NCBI RefSeq assembly: GCF_003628555.1
Contig: NZ_CP021731.1
Coordinates: forward strand, 4,774,001 to 4,838,000
Reading direction: 5' to 3'
Length of the DNA: 64,000 nt
Source of the DNA: Azoarcus sp. DN11
Lineage (GTDB): Bacteria; Pseudomonadota; Gammaproteobacteria; Burkholderiales; Rhodocyclaceae
In this document: positions 7,997 through 17,416 of the stretch, in pieces
Layout of the letters: every line of letters begins with the position of its first letter
How positions within the stretch are numbered: position 1 is the first letter of the stretch
Translations under genes and position numbers: made by a program
Notes under the pieces: generated by a model
The model's database searches: none
What the model was told of the DNA's origin: nothing
What the model saw: only the letters and a program-made list of their open reading frames with translations

Positions 7997-9157
7997 TCAC
8001 TTCAGGTAGTCGGTCAGGATCACCCAGCGGCCATCCTGGATCTGCGCGATGCGGCCCTGGCGATTGCCGAGGTGGTCGTCACGACTGAAACGATACTCCG
8101 GGGCGCCGAAGAAGTCGCGCGGGGTATGCAGCGATTCCATCGCCGCCGTGAAGCGCTCGACGGTGAGCTCGCGCCCCGCCTTGTCCGCGGCCTTCACGAA
8201 GAGGTCGGCGACGCCGTAGCCCATCACGCTCCACACGTTGGGCGCGACGCCGAAGCGTTCGCGGTAGCGGCGGATCCAGTCGGCGAGCTGCGCGTTCGCA
8301 CCCGCTTCGTAGGGGTGCGGCAGCACGGTCACGCCGTACAGGCCCTCGACCGCCTTGCCGCCCAGCTCGTGCGTCTGCGCCGAATAGCCCGACGCGGTGA
8401 CCAGCATGTCGACGTTCCAGCCGGTGCGGCGCGCCTCGGCGATGGCGGCGACGGTCTCGCGCACGACCGCCGCGAGCACGACGAGGTCGCAGCCCGCGCC
8501 GCGCAGGCGCGCGACCTGGCTGGAAAAATCGGTCGCGCCGCGCTTGTAGCTGGTCTTCTCGGCGAGCGCCTGCTTGAGCTTCGCCAGCCCCGCCTCCACG
8601 CCCTTCATCACCTCCAGGCCGTAGTCGTCGTCCTGGTACAGCAGGCAGGTGCGCTTGTAGCCGTGCGTCTGCACCATGTGGCGCGTCGCCGCGTCCATGT
8701 AGTCCTGGTAGGGCGCGAACATCTGGAACTTGAGCGGATGGCGCGGTGCGTAGGTCGATTCGTGCGGCGAGAAGGGGAAGAGGTGCGGGCGCCCGGCCGC
8801 GACGATCAGCGGCATCGTCGCCATCACCACCGGGGTGCCGAGGTCGGCGAGGAAGGCGAACACCTTGTCGCGCTGGATGAGCTTCTTCGCCGCGAGCACG
8901 CCCTTCTTCGGATCGTAGCCGGCGTCCTCGACGACGAGGCGCAGCTTCCGGCTGTGCACGCCGCCCGCGGCGTTGGCGTCCTCGAAACGCATCAGCATGC
9001 CGTCGCGCACCGGAGCGCCGAGCAGCGCGATCGGGCCGGACAGGTCCTGGATGCTGCCGACGACGATCTCGCGTTCGCTCACGCCGGGCGCCTGCGCACC
9101 CGCGGCGCTCGCGACGAGCAGCGGCAACAGGACGAGGATACGGCGGATCAGGCTCAT
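7997..9157 (-). CDS. Branched-chain amino acid-type ABC transporter substrate-binding protein
   Basis: This 386-residue periplasmic binding protein belongs to the LivK/type I fold family. A signal peptide (MSLIRRILVLLPLLVASAAGAQA) is followed by VGSIQDLSGPIALLGAPVRDG, the canonical first strand of the family. LLYQDDDYGLEVMKG and TDFSSQVARLR are further family blocks. ATG at 9157 has GGGAG close upstream. It follows livM and livH in one minus-strand operon, but no LivG or LivF ATPase is present. The ligand cannot be read from sequence; amino acids, amides or aromatic acids are all possible in this family. Confidence 0.9.
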   Translation of the reverse strand: MSLIRRILVLLPLLVASAAGAQAPGVSEREIVVGSIQDLSGPIALLGAPVRDGMLMRFEDANAAGGVHSRKLRLVVEDAGYDPKKGVLAAKKLIQRDKVFAFLADLGTPVVMATMPLIVAAGRPHLFPFSPHESTYAPRHPLKFQMFAPYQDYMDAATRHMVQTHGYKRTCLLYQDDDYGLEVMKGVEAGLAKLKQALAEKTSYKRGATDFSSQVARLRGAGCDLVVLAAVVRETVAAIAEARRTGWNVDMLVTASGYSAQTHELGGKAVEGLYGVTVLPHPYEAGANAQLADWIRRYRERFGVAPNVWSVMGYGVADLFVKAADKAGRELTVERFTAAMESLHTPRDFFGAPEYRFSRDDHLGNRQGRIAQIQDGRWVILTDYLK

Positions 9158-9195
9158 GGATGCTCCCGGCGCCGGGACAGCGCCAAAGGCGCCGA

Positions 9196-10188
9196 TTATC
9201 GGCGATCCGCGCCCGCGCCGTCGCCCCCCGCCAGTCCCGCCGGACGCAGCAGCACCAGCGCGACGAGCACCGCACCGAACAGCAGGGTCTCGATACCCGC
9301 CGCGCCGGCGATGTCCGGCGGCAGGCGCTCGACCGCGAGCGACACCCCTTGCGGCAGCGCGACCACCACCAGCGCCCCCCACAATGCCCCGGCGAGATGT
9401 CGTGCCCCGCCGATGAAGGCCAGCATCAGCAGCTCGAAGGACAGCATCAGGCCGAACTGCTCGGGGCTCACGAAGCCGATCCAGTGCGCGTAGAGCGCGC
9501 CCGCGAGCCCGGACAGGCCGCCACCGAGCACGAAGGCCTGCGTCTTGGCGCGCGCGACGTCGATTCCCGCCGCGGCCGCGGCGACCTCGTCCTCGCGCAC
9601 CGCCCGCCACGCGCGCCCCAGCCGCGACCGCACCCAACGCCGGCACGCCAGCCAGGCCAGCGCCAGCACGGCGCCACTCACCAGCGCCTGCGCGGCCGAG
9701 GTGTCCGCCACGCGGCCGGCGAGCGCCAGCGGCGGCACCGCGAGGCCCGCGGCGCCGTGGGTCAGCGCTTCCGCGCGCACCAGCCCCTCCTCGACGATCA
9801 GCGCGAAGGCGAGCGTGCTCATCGCGAAATACAGGCCGCCGAGGCGCCGGGCCGGCAGGCTCGCGAGCCATCCCCCCGCCGCGCCGAGCCCCGCCGCCAG
9901 CGGCAGCGACAAGGGCGCCGGCACGCCACGCAGCGCAAGCAGCGCCTGCGCATACGCACCGAGCCCCAGCAGGGCGCCCTGCCCCAGCGAAATCTGGCCG
10001 CACTGCCCCGCGATCAGGATCACGCCCAGCCCGGCGATCGCCCAGGTCAGCACGAAAGCCGCCTGCGCGAGCGCATAGTCCACGCCCAGCCCCCATACCG
10101 CGAGGCCGGCGAGCCCCACCCCCGCCACAAGCGGCGCCCACGCCCGCAGGCGCCGGGCCGCAGCGATCCCCGATTCCCCGCCGCTCAC
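9196..10188 (-). CDS. livM: ABC transporter permease, LivM type
   Basis: This 330-residue inner-membrane permease has many hydrophobic helices. The LivM signatures GQISLGQGALLGLGAY (near residue 60) and GLSGLAGALYAHW are present; the latter is part of the cytoplasmic loop that contacts the ATPase. The start is GTG at 10188, overlapping the livH stop as GTGA. Longer in-frame starts upstream would lie inside livH and are rejected. It pairs with LivH to form the membrane channel. Confidence 0.9.
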   Translation of the reverse strand: MSGGESGIAAARRLRAWAPLVAGVGLAGLAVWGLGVDYALAQAAFVLTWAIAGLGVILIAGQCGQISLGQGALLGLGAYAQALLALRGVPAPLSLPLAAGLGAAGGWLASLPARRLGGLYFAMSTLAFALIVEEGLVRAEALTHGAAGLAVPPLALAGRVADTSAAQALVSGAVLALAWLACRRWVRSRLGRAWRAVREDEVAAAAAGIDVARAKTQAFVLGGGLSGLAGALYAHWIGFVSPEQFGLMLSFELLMLAFIGGARHLAGALWGALVVVALPQGVSLAVERLPPDIAGAAGIETLLFGAVLVALVLLRPAGLAGGDGAGADRR

Positions 10189-11066
10189 GGCCGTCCCCGC
10201 GTTCCGCCCGCAAACCCGCCCGGAAACAGCAGCAGCGCGAGCAGCATCAGCACATAGGGCACGACGTCCTTCGCCCCTTCCGGCAGCGCGATCCCCGCGA
10301 GCGCCTCCGCGACCCCGAGGAACACCCCGCCCGCGAGCGCCCCCGGCAGGCTCGTCATGCCACCCAGCACCGCGGCGGGAAAGGCCTTCAGCGCCACCAG
10401 CCCCATGTTCGGATGGATGAAGGTCACCGGCGCCAGCAGCAGCCCCGCGACCGCCGCGAGGCCGGCACCGAGCGCCCACGCCAGCGTGTGCATGCCGGCG
10501 ACCGACACCCCCATCAGCGCGGCGACCTGCGCGTTCTCCGAACACGCGCGCAATGCCAGCCCCGCGCGCGTGAAGCGGAAGAACAGCGTCAGCACGCCGG
10601 CCAGCCCCGCCGTCGCGACGATCACCGCGACATGCTCGGCCGCCAGCACCAGCCCGCCGAGGTGCACGCTCTCCCCCGCGAACGGCAGCGGCAGGCGATG
10701 CATGGTGTGGCTCGCCGCCGGCACCGCGCCCACCGCGCCGCGCATCACCATGCCCAGCCCGAAAGTCAGCAGCAGCGCCGTCAGGTGCGTGCGGCCGGGG
10801 GCACCGCGCAGCACCGTGCGCTCGAGCAGCGCGCCGAACCCCGCCATCGCCGCGACGCCCAGCCCCGCCGCCGCGAGCAGCGGCAGTCCGGCCGCGTGAT
10901 GCAGCGCCAGCATTACGAACGCGCCGAGCATCAGCAGTTCACCCTGCATGAAGCTCACCGTCCCGGTCGCCTTGTAGATCAGCACGAAGGACAGCGCGAC
11001 CAGCCCGTACACGCAGCCGGTCGCGACACCGCTCGCGAACACCTGGATCAGCGTGAGCGCGGTCAT
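10185..11066 (-). CDS. livH: ABC transporter permease, LivH type
   Basis: This 293-residue permease starts MTALTLIQVFASGVATGCVYGLVALSFVLIYK, the standard LivH beginning (positions given by 11066 downward). GTVSFMQGELLMLGAF and the coupling segment RACSENAQVAALMGV follow. It is the first gene of the operon livH, livM, binding protein, ubiX, LON-domain protein. The ATPase subunits needed for transport are not encoded in this window and must come from elsewhere in the genome. Confidence 0.92.
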   Translation of the reverse strand: MTALTLIQVFASGVATGCVYGLVALSFVLIYKATGTVSFMQGELLMLGAFVMLALHHAAGLPLLAAAGLGVAAMAGFGALLERTVLRGAPGRTHLTALLLTFGLGMVMRGAVGAVPAASHTMHRLPLPFAGESVHLGGLVLAAEHVAVIVATAGLAGVLTLFFRFTRAGLALRACSENAQVAALMGVSVAGMHTLAWALGAGLAAVAGLLLAPVTFIHPNMGLVALKAFPAAVLGGMTSLPGALAGGVFLGVAEALAGIALPEGAKDVVPYVLMLLALLLFPGGFAGGTRGRP

Positions 11067-11227
11067 CGGTGCGGAGGTGACGCCATCGCGGGGCAGGAAG
11101 AATTCATGCGCATTCCGGGAAGAAGCCTGCCGCGCGACGCGGCGGCGGGCGAAAGGCCCGATTATGCCAAGCGCCGCGCGGGCCGGGCCGCTCCAATGGC
11201 AGGCGGAAGCGGTGTTATGCTCATCCG

Positions 11228-11848
11228 ATGCCTCCCATCGACTCCCTCGTCTACTCGATCGGCCTCGCCGGCGTCGCCGCGCAGGCCGCGGCCGGCGTGC
11301 TCGAGGCCGGCAACAAGCGCTTCGACCTTTTCGGCATGATCGTCGTCGCCCTCTCCGCCTCGCTCGGCGGCGGTTCGCTGCGCGACCTGCTGCTCGACCG
11401 CCGCGTGTTCTGGATCGCCGACCAGAGTTACCTCGTCACCGCCGTGCTCGCCGCCCTCGCCGCCTTCGCGCTGGCGCGCGTGATGCGCCTGCCCGCGCGC
11501 CTGTTCCTGCTACCCGACGCGATCGGCCTCGCGCTGTTCACGGTGAGCGGCACGCAGGCGGCGCTCGCGCTCGACGCCCCGTGGCTCGTCGCGAGCCTCA
11601 TGGGCGTCATCACCGGCGCCTTCGGCGGCATCGTGCGCGACGTGCTGTGCAACGAGGTGCCGCTGGTGTTCAGCGGCGCGCTCTACGCCACCGCGTCCTG
11701 GGCGGGAGCGCTGCTGCTCGTGGCGCTGACCACGCTGGATGTCGCGCATGCGTGGTCGGCCCTCCTCGCCGGCTCCCTCACTCTCGCGCTGCGCCTCGCG
11801 GCGATGCATTTCGGCTGGCACCTGCCGCTGTTCCGCGCGCGGCTGTAA
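11228..11848 (+). CDS. TRIC-type/UPF0126 membrane protein
   Basis: This 206-residue protein has about seven hydrophobic segments arranged as two repeats with conserved glycine motifs. The first repeat is ALSASLGGGSLRDLLLDRR (about residues 41-59). The second is GVITGAFGGIVRDVLCNEVPL (about 129-148), with GALYATASW after it. This is the YadS/YicG family, whose members are homologous to trimeric intracellular cation channels. The gene stands alone, divergent from livH. Confidence 0.93.
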   Translation: MPPIDSLVYSIGLAGVAAQAAAGVLEAGNKRFDLFGMIVVALSASLGGGSLRDLLLDRRVFWIADQSYLVTAVLAALAAFALARVMRLPARLFLLPDAIGLALFTVSGTQAALALDAPWLVASLMGVITGAFGGIVRDVLCNEVPLVFSGALYATASWAGALLLVALTTLDVAHAWSALLAGSLTLALRLAAMHFGWHLPLFRARL

Positions 11849-12012
11849 GCACCCGGGGTGCGCTGCGCAACACGTGTGACTATCCCGGATGAAACTCGCG
11901 TCGCGGTGCGCGATGACAGCCGAAAACCCGGAAAAGATGGCACACTATTCTCGCAGGCACGGCGCACCGCCTGGTGCGGCGGCCCATCACTCACATAGGG
12001 AGGTTATCGAGC

Positions 12013-12447
12013 ATGAGTTTCCTGCGCGAGTTCAAAGAGTTCGCGATGCGCGGCAACGTCGTCGACCTGGCGGTCGGCGTGATCATCGGCGGCGCCTTCG
12101 GCAAGATCGTCGAATCGCTGGTCAAGGACGTGATCATGCCCATCGTCGGCCGCCTGCTGGGCGGCGTCGATTTCAGCCACTTCTACATCAACCTCGGCGA
12201 CAAGACCTACGAATCGCTGGAAGCGGCCGAAAAGGCCGGTGCGCCGCTGGTGAAGTACGGCGCATTCATCAACACGACGATCGACTTCATCATCATCGCG
12301 TTCGCGATCTTCGTCGCGATCAAGGCGATCAACCGCCTCAAGCGCGCCGAACCGCCCGCACCGGCGGCGGACCCCGCACCCGCGCCCGAGCCGGAAGACA
12401 TCAAGCTGTTGCGCGAGATCCGCGACGCGCTGAAGCAGCGCGCCTGA
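12013..12447 (+). CDS. mscL: Large-conductance mechanosensitive channel
   Basis: This 144-residue protein is MscL, the pressure-relief pore opened by hypo-osmotic shock. [33 protein letters not shown] is the N-terminal helix plus TM1 constriction (read from 12013). The periplasmic loop with YINL and a second TM ([20 protein letters not shown]) follow. The C-terminal cytoplasmic helix ends [14 protein letters not shown] at 12013 follows GGGAGG. A strong hairpin lies just downstream. Confidence 0.98.
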   Translation: MSFLREFKEFAMRGNVVDLAVGVIIGGAFGKIVESLVKDVIMPIVGRLLGGVDFSHFYINLGDKTYESLEAAEKAGAPLVKYGAFINTTIDFIIIAFAIFVAIKAINRLKRAEPPAPAADPAPAPEPEDIKLLREIRDALKQRA

Positions 12448-12454
12448 CACAACC

Positions 12455-12474
12455 GGGAGGGCTGCCGCCCTCCC
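12455..12474. terminator. Hairpin between convergent mscL and hydrolase genes
   Basis: GGGAGGGC, loop TGCC, GCCCTCCC makes a perfect 8-bp GC-rich stem eight bases after the mscL stop. It has no clear T-tract, only a following CCCTCC run, so it may work in both directions as a weak terminator or a transcript-end stabiliser. Confidence 0.55.
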
Positions 12475-12485
12475 CCTCCGGGCCC

Positions 12486-13127
12486 CTACGCGTGGTCGCC
12501 GACGTAGGGGTTGCTGCGGCGCTCCTCGCCGAAGGTCGAGGTCGGGCCGTGGCCCGGCACGAAGGTGACGTCGTCGCCGAGCGGGAAGAGCTTGTCGCGG
12601 ATCGAGTGGATCAGCGTCGCGTGATCGCCCTTGGGGAAGTCGGTGCGGCCGATGGAGCCGGCGAAAAGCACGTCACCGACGATCGCGAGCCGCGCATCTG
12701 CGTGGAAGAACACGACGTGGCCGGGCGTGTGGCCGGGCGCGTGGATCACGCGCAGCGTCTCCTCGCCCACCGTCACGGTGTCGCCCTCATGCAGCCAGCG
12801 ATCGGGCTCGAACGACTCGACGTCGGGAAAGCCGAACATCTTGCTCTGCTGCGGCATCCCGGCGATCCAGAAGCGGTCTTCCTCCTGCGGCCCCTCGACC
12901 GGCACGCCCAGCTCGCGCGCGAGCTTCGCGGTACCGCCGGCGTGGTCGATGTGGCCGTGCGTGATCAGCAGCTTCTCGATCGTCACGCCCAGCTTGTCGG
13001 CCGCGGCGCGGATGCGCTCCAGGTCGCCGCCCGGGTCGACCACCGCGCCCTTCATGGTCCGGTCGCACCACACGATGCTGCAGTTCTGCTCGAAAGGGGT
13101 CACCGGAACGATGCGCAACTGGATCAT
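12486..13127 (-). CDS. Metallo-beta-lactamase-fold hydrolase, glyoxalase II-like (YcbL type)
   Basis: This 213-residue MBL-fold hydrolase has the metal-binding motif THGHIDHAGG (about residues 55-64) and the downstream histidines in APGHTPGHVVF and VPGHGPTS. GDVLFAGSIGRTDFP is the family's bridging-Asp region. It resembles E. coli YcbL/GloC, a small type II glyoxalase lacking the C-terminal helical domain of classical GloB. ATG at 13127 was chosen because the protein core (IQLRIVPVTPFEQNC) starts there. Confidence 0.92.
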   Translation of the reverse strand: MIQLRIVPVTPFEQNCSIVWCDRTMKGAVVDPGGDLERIRAAADKLGVTIEKLLITHGHIDHAGGTAKLARELGVPVEGPQEEDRFWIAGMPQQSKMFGFPDVESFEPDRWLHEGDTVTVGEETLRVIHAPGHTPGHVVFFHADARLAIVGDVLFAGSIGRTDFPKGDHATLIHSIRDKLFPLGDDVTFVPGHGPTSTFGEERRSNPYVGDHA

Positions 13128-13210
13128 GGCGGGCCGAAGATTCGTTGGTAGGCCGCACAGTTTAACGTGCACGCAATTGGTGAGCAGATTTCCCCGCCGG
13201 CGCGGCCCGC

Positions 13211-14311
13211 TCAGCGCAGCAGCGCGACGCCCTTGACCTGCGCGAAGAGCACCATGCCCGGCACAATCCCCAGCTGCGCCGCCGAGCGCGTCGTGATGCG
13301 CGCGAGCAGCGCGCGGCCGGCACAGTCGAGCCGCACCAGCGTGCGCCCGGGGCTCGCGCCGTCAAGCGACACCACGCGCGCCGGCAGCACGTTGAGGATG
13401 CTCGAATCGTGGCGTTCCGCGAGCGCGAGGCTCACGTCGCGCGCCAGCACGCGGGCGCGCACCTGCGCCCCGAGCGGCGTGTCGAGGCCGGTGATCCACA
13501 GCGGCAGGCCGCCGAATTCGAGCCGCGTCAGCGCGAAACGCTCGTCGCGCCCGGCGACCTGCGCCTCGACGACGACGAAGGCGTCCTCGTCGTGCGCGAA
13601 GGGCAGGTCCAGGCGCGGCAGCACCTCGGCGATCGCGCCCGACGCCTGCACGCGCCCGTCGCGCAGCAGCACGACATGGTCGGCGAGCCGTGCGACCTCC
13701 TCGGGCGCGTGGCTCACGTACACCACCGGGATGTCGAGCTCGCCGTGCAGGCGCTCGAGGTAGGGCAGGATCTCCGCCTTGCGCGGCGCGTCGAGCGCGG
13801 CCAGCGGCTCGTCCATCAGCAGCAGGCGCGGACTGGTCGCGAGCGCCCGCGCGATCGCGACGCGCTGGCGCTCGCCGCCCGACAGCCGCTCGGGCATGCG
13901 GCCAAGCAGCGGCTCGATGCCGAGGAGCGCGATCGCGTGATCGAGCGACACCCGCCGCTCGGCCGCCGCGACGCGCCGCATGCCGAATTCGAGGTTGCGC
14001 CGCACCGACAGGTGCGGGAACAGGCTCGCCTCCTGGAACACGTAACCGAGCGGGCGGCGATGCGTCGGCACGAACAGCCCGCGCGCCTCGTCCTGCCACA
14101 CCTCGCCGCGCACCGCGAGGAAGCCGTCGCGGGCGCGCTCCAGGCCCGCGAGACAGCGCAGCAGCGACGTCTTGCCCGAACCCGAATGCCCGAACAGCGC
14201 GCTGACGCCGCGCGCGGGCAGCTGCAGCGCGGCCTCGAGCGCAAAACCGGGCCAGGCGAGGCGGAAACGCGCCTCGATGCCGGTCGCGGCCTGCGCTGCG
14301 GCGAGGCTCAT
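13211..14311 (-). CDS. modC: Molybdate ABC transporter ATP-binding protein
   Basis: This 366-residue ATPase energises molybdate import. Walker A is GHSGSGKTS (41-49), the ABC signature LSGGERQRV (144-152), and Walker B LLLMDEP near 165-171. The C-terminal part from about 295 is a Mop-type oxyanion-binding domain ([11 protein letters not shown] ... VLVRL-like), as in E. coli ModC. Its ATG overlaps the modB stop as ATGA (14308-14311). It is the last gene of modEABC. Confidence 0.96.
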   Translation of the reverse strand: MSLAAAQAATGIEARFRLAWPGFALEAALQLPARGVSALFGHSGSGKTSLLRCLAGLERARDGFLAVRGEVWQDEARGLFVPTHRRPLGYVFQEASLFPHLSVRRNLEFGMRRVAAAERRVSLDHAIALLGIEPLLGRMPERLSGGERQRVAIARALATSPRLLLMDEPLAALDAPRKAEILPYLERLHGELDIPVVYVSHAPEEVARLADHVVLLRDGRVQASGAIAEVLPRLDLPFAHDEDAFVVVEAQVAGRDERFALTRLEFGGLPLWITGLDTPLGAQVRARVLARDVSLALAERHDSSILNVLPARVVSLDGASPGRTLVRLDCAGRALLARITTRSAAQLGIVPGMVLFAQVKGVALLR

Positions 14312-14979
14312 CGCACGCTCCCGCGCTTGCGGCGGTTGAGCAGCAACAGCACGAGGAAGCTGAACACGACCATGCCGGCGGAGAGCCAGTGCGCCTCGGC
14401 GTATTCCAGCGCCTCGACGTGGTTGTAGATCTGCACCGACACGACGCGCGTCCTGTCCGGGATGTTGCCGCCGATCATCAGCACCACGCCGAACTCGCCC
14501 ACCGTGTGCGCGAAGCCCAGCACCGCCGCGGTGACGAAACCCGGACGCGCGAGCGGCAGCACGACGCTGAAGAAGGTATCGAGCGCGCCCGCACGCAGCG
14601 TCACGGCGACTTCCAGCGGCCGTTCGCCGATCGCCTCGAAGGCCTGCTGCAGCGGCTGGACGACGAAGGGCAGGGAGTAGAACACCGAGCCGACGACCAG
14701 CCCCGCAAAGCTGAACGGCAGCAGGCCGATGCCCAGCGCCTGCGTGAACTGGCCGATCGGCCCGTGCGGCCCCATCGTCACGAGCAGGTAGAAGCCGATC
14801 ACGGTCGGCGGCAGCACCAGCGGCAGCGCGACCACCGCGCCGACCGCGCCCTTGAACGCCGAACGCGTGCGCGCGAGCCACCACGCCACCGGCGTGCCGA
14901 GCACGAGCAGGATCGTGGTCGTCACCGCCGCCAGTTCCAGCGTCAGGCCGATCGCCGCGAGGTCGACCACGCTTGTCAT
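14308..14979 (-). CDS. modB: Molybdate ABC transporter permease
   Basis: This 223-residue permease has five to six hydrophobic segments. The EAA-type coupling loop is [20 protein letters not shown] (about residues 131-150). [14 protein letters not shown] is the typical ModB second helix. It lies 13 bases after modA and overlaps modC, so the transporter genes are coupled. Confidence 0.96.
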   Translation of the reverse strand: MTSVVDLAAIGLTLELAAVTTTILLVLGTPVAWWLARTRSAFKGAVGAVVALPLVLPPTVIGFYLLVTMGPHGPIGQFTQALGIGLLPFSFAGLVVGSVFYSLPFVVQPLQQAFEAIGERPLEVAVTLRAGALDTFFSVVLPLARPGFVTAAVLGFAHTVGEFGVVLMIGGNIPDRTRVVSVQIYNHVEALEYAEAHWLSAGMVVFSFLVLLLLNRRKRGSVR

Positions 14980-14992
14980 GCCTGCGCCCGCC

Positions 14993-15802
<810 letters not shown>

Positions 15803-16624
15803 TCAGTCCCAAGTCGCGAGGATCACGCTGGAAGACTTGAACAGCGCACACGCCGGCACGCCGACCGCGAGGCCGAGGGCCGCGCAGCTGCCGTGCGTGA
15901 CGACCGCCGTGACGCTGCGCCCGGACGGCAGCTGCAGCGTGACCTCGTCGTTGACCGAGCCGGCGTGGACCGCCGCCACCTCGCCCCACAGGCGGTTGCG
16001 CGCGGTGATGCGCAGGTCGGCATCGGTCGTCAGCAGCACAGACGAGGACTTCACCAGCGCGCACACCTCCTTGCCGATCGCCAGCGCCAGGTTCTCCGCG
16101 CTTTCCTTCGTGATCACGGCGACGATCTCGGTGTCGCGGTCGAGGCGCAGGCGCACCTCGTAATCCACGCCGCCGTCGCGCAACCCGGTGATCGGGCCGG
16201 TGAACTGGTTGCGCGCGCTGGTCTTCATCGCCATGCGGTGCATCAGGGTCTGGAACTCGCGGATACCGACCGGCCCGAGATCGTCAAGGCGCGCGGCGAG
16301 GCGGTCGAGCGTCGCCTGGTATTCGATCTCGAGCGCGCGGTACATCGCGACGACGCGCCGGCCGTACCCGGTGAGCTGCGTGCCGCCACCCTGGCGCCCC
16401 CCGGTGACGCGCACCACGAGCGGCTCGGGGGCGAGGTTGTTCACGGCGTCGACCGCGTCCCACGCCGCCTTGTACGACAGCGGCACGGCCTTCGCCGCCT
16501 GGCTGATCGAGCCGCGCCGGTCGATCTCCTCGAGCAGACGGATGCGCGTGTCCGACAGGGCCGTGCCCACGTCGGCCTCGATCGCGAGGCGCCCGATGAA
16601 TCGGCGCGGACCCGGGGAGTTCAT
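15803..16624 (-). CDS. modE: Molybdate-responsive regulator ModE
   Basis: This 273-residue protein has an N-terminal winged helix (IRLLEEIDRRGSISQAAKAV then YKAAWDAVDAVNN, about residues 28-65) followed by two tandem Mop (TOBE) domains (SARNQFTGPI from about 125 and ARNRLWGEV from about 200). Each Mop domain ends with the ALVKSSSV or ALFKSSSV oxyanion-binding motif. ModE with molybdate represses mod transport genes and can activate molybdoenzyme genes. ATG at 16624 starts MNSPGPRRFIGRL; a longer frame upstream runs across the operator and the divergent gene and is rejected. A ModE-like palindrome lies just upstream, pointing to autoregulation. Confidence 0.95.
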   Translation of the reverse strand: MNSPGPRRFIGRLAIEADVGTALSDTRIRLLEEIDRRGSISQAAKAVPLSYKAAWDAVDAVNNLAPEPLVVRVTGGRQGGGTQLTGYGRRVVAMYRALEIEYQATLDRLAARLDDLGPVGIREFQTLMHRMAMKTSARNQFTGPITGLRDGGVDYEVRLRLDRDTEIVAVITKESAENLALAIGKEVCALVKSSSVLLTTDADLRITARNRLWGEVAAVHAGSVNDEVTLQLPSGRSVTAVVTHGSCAALGLAVGVPACALFKSSSVILATWD

Positions 16625-16636
16625 CCGTGAATCTTC

Positions 16637-16662
16637 CTTTATGTAGTCACCACTATATAGCG
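16637..16662 (-). promoter_or_regulatory. ModE operator in front of modEABC
   Basis: Read toward modE, the site is CGCTATATAG, six bases, then CTACATAAAG. This matches the E. coli modA operator pattern (CGTTATAT ... TACATAACG) closely. It sits 13 bases upstream of the modE start, where binding would block transcription. The site is seen directly; its use by ModE is inferred from the pattern. Confidence 0.8.
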
Positions 16663-16748
16663 ATTCGCATGCCAGATTCCGCTGTTGCGCCCGTGTCACT
16701 GACGCCTGTAGAGTGCCTCGCGGAGATACCGATCGTCGCCACCGCAGA

Positions 16749-16772
16749 TTGTATGTATTTAACCATACAACG
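16749..16772 (+). promoter_or_regulatory. Second ModE-like palindrome, in front of the tandem-Mop gene
   Basis: TTGTATG, a central TATTTAAC, then CATACAACG forms a near-perfect palindrome 41 bases before the start codon. It shares the TATG/CATA half-site spacing of ModE boxes. Together with the site at 16637-16662 it would place both divergent transcripts under molybdate control. Confidence 0.6.
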
Positions 16773-16813
16773 GTGTCGCAATCCCGACACACAACCGACA
16801 CGAGGAGCCCGCG

Positions 16814-17242
16814 ATGAAAGTCAGCGCACGCAACGTGTTTCACGGCAAGATCGATGCCCTGACGCCGGGCGCGGTCAATGCCGAGGTCGACCTGGTGCTC
16901 GCCGGCGGCGACCACCTCGTCGCGATCGTCACGATGGAAAGCGTGCGGGCGCTCGGTCTCGCGGTCGGCCGCGAGCTCGTCGCGCTGGTCAAGGCGCCGT
17001 GGGTGATGCTGATGACCGGCGCCGGCGGCGTGCACCTGTCGGCGCGCAACTGCCTCGCCGGCACGGTCAAGTCGGTGGCGCCCGGCGCCGTGAACGCCGA
17101 GGTCGTGCTGACGCTCGCCGGCGGCAGCGAGATCGCCGCGATCGTCACCCGGGAAGCGGTCGGCGAGCTGGGCCTCAAACCGGGAGCGCCCGCCACCGCG
17201 GTGATCAAGGCCTCGCATGTGATCCTCGGGGTGCCGGACTAG
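16814..17242 (+). CDS. Tandem Mop-domain molybdate-binding protein (molbindin)
   Basis: This 142-residue cytoplasmic protein consists of two Mop domains of about 68 residues. Both begin with SARN (VSARNVFHGKIDAL at residue 3, LSARNCLAGTVKSV at about 75), and both contain PGAVNAEV. They end with VALVKAPWVML and TAVIKASHVIL. It matches ModG-type molbindins, which store or buffer molybdate or tungstate. GAGGAG precedes the ATG. It is divergent from modEABC, with a ModE-like box on its own promoter. Confidence 0.93.
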   Translation: MKVSARNVFHGKIDALTPGAVNAEVDLVLAGGDHLVAIVTMESVRALGLAVGRELVALVKAPWVMLMTGAGGVHLSARNCLAGTVKSVAPGAVNAEVVLTLAGGSEIAAIVTREAVGELGLKPGAPATAVIKASHVILGVPD

Positions 17243-17416
17243 CGGAGCCGTGGAATCCATCACGCAGTCCGCAAACCGAAGGCCTTGAATTCCGCCGCAA
17301 CCCCGTTCATGCTCCCGCTGCTTGCGCCGCAGGGTTTGCACCAATAAGAACAAGCACGCGGCCGATGTGCCCGTAACCCGGGCACCGCTCCACACGATTC
17401 AAAGGGGACAGCAGGA

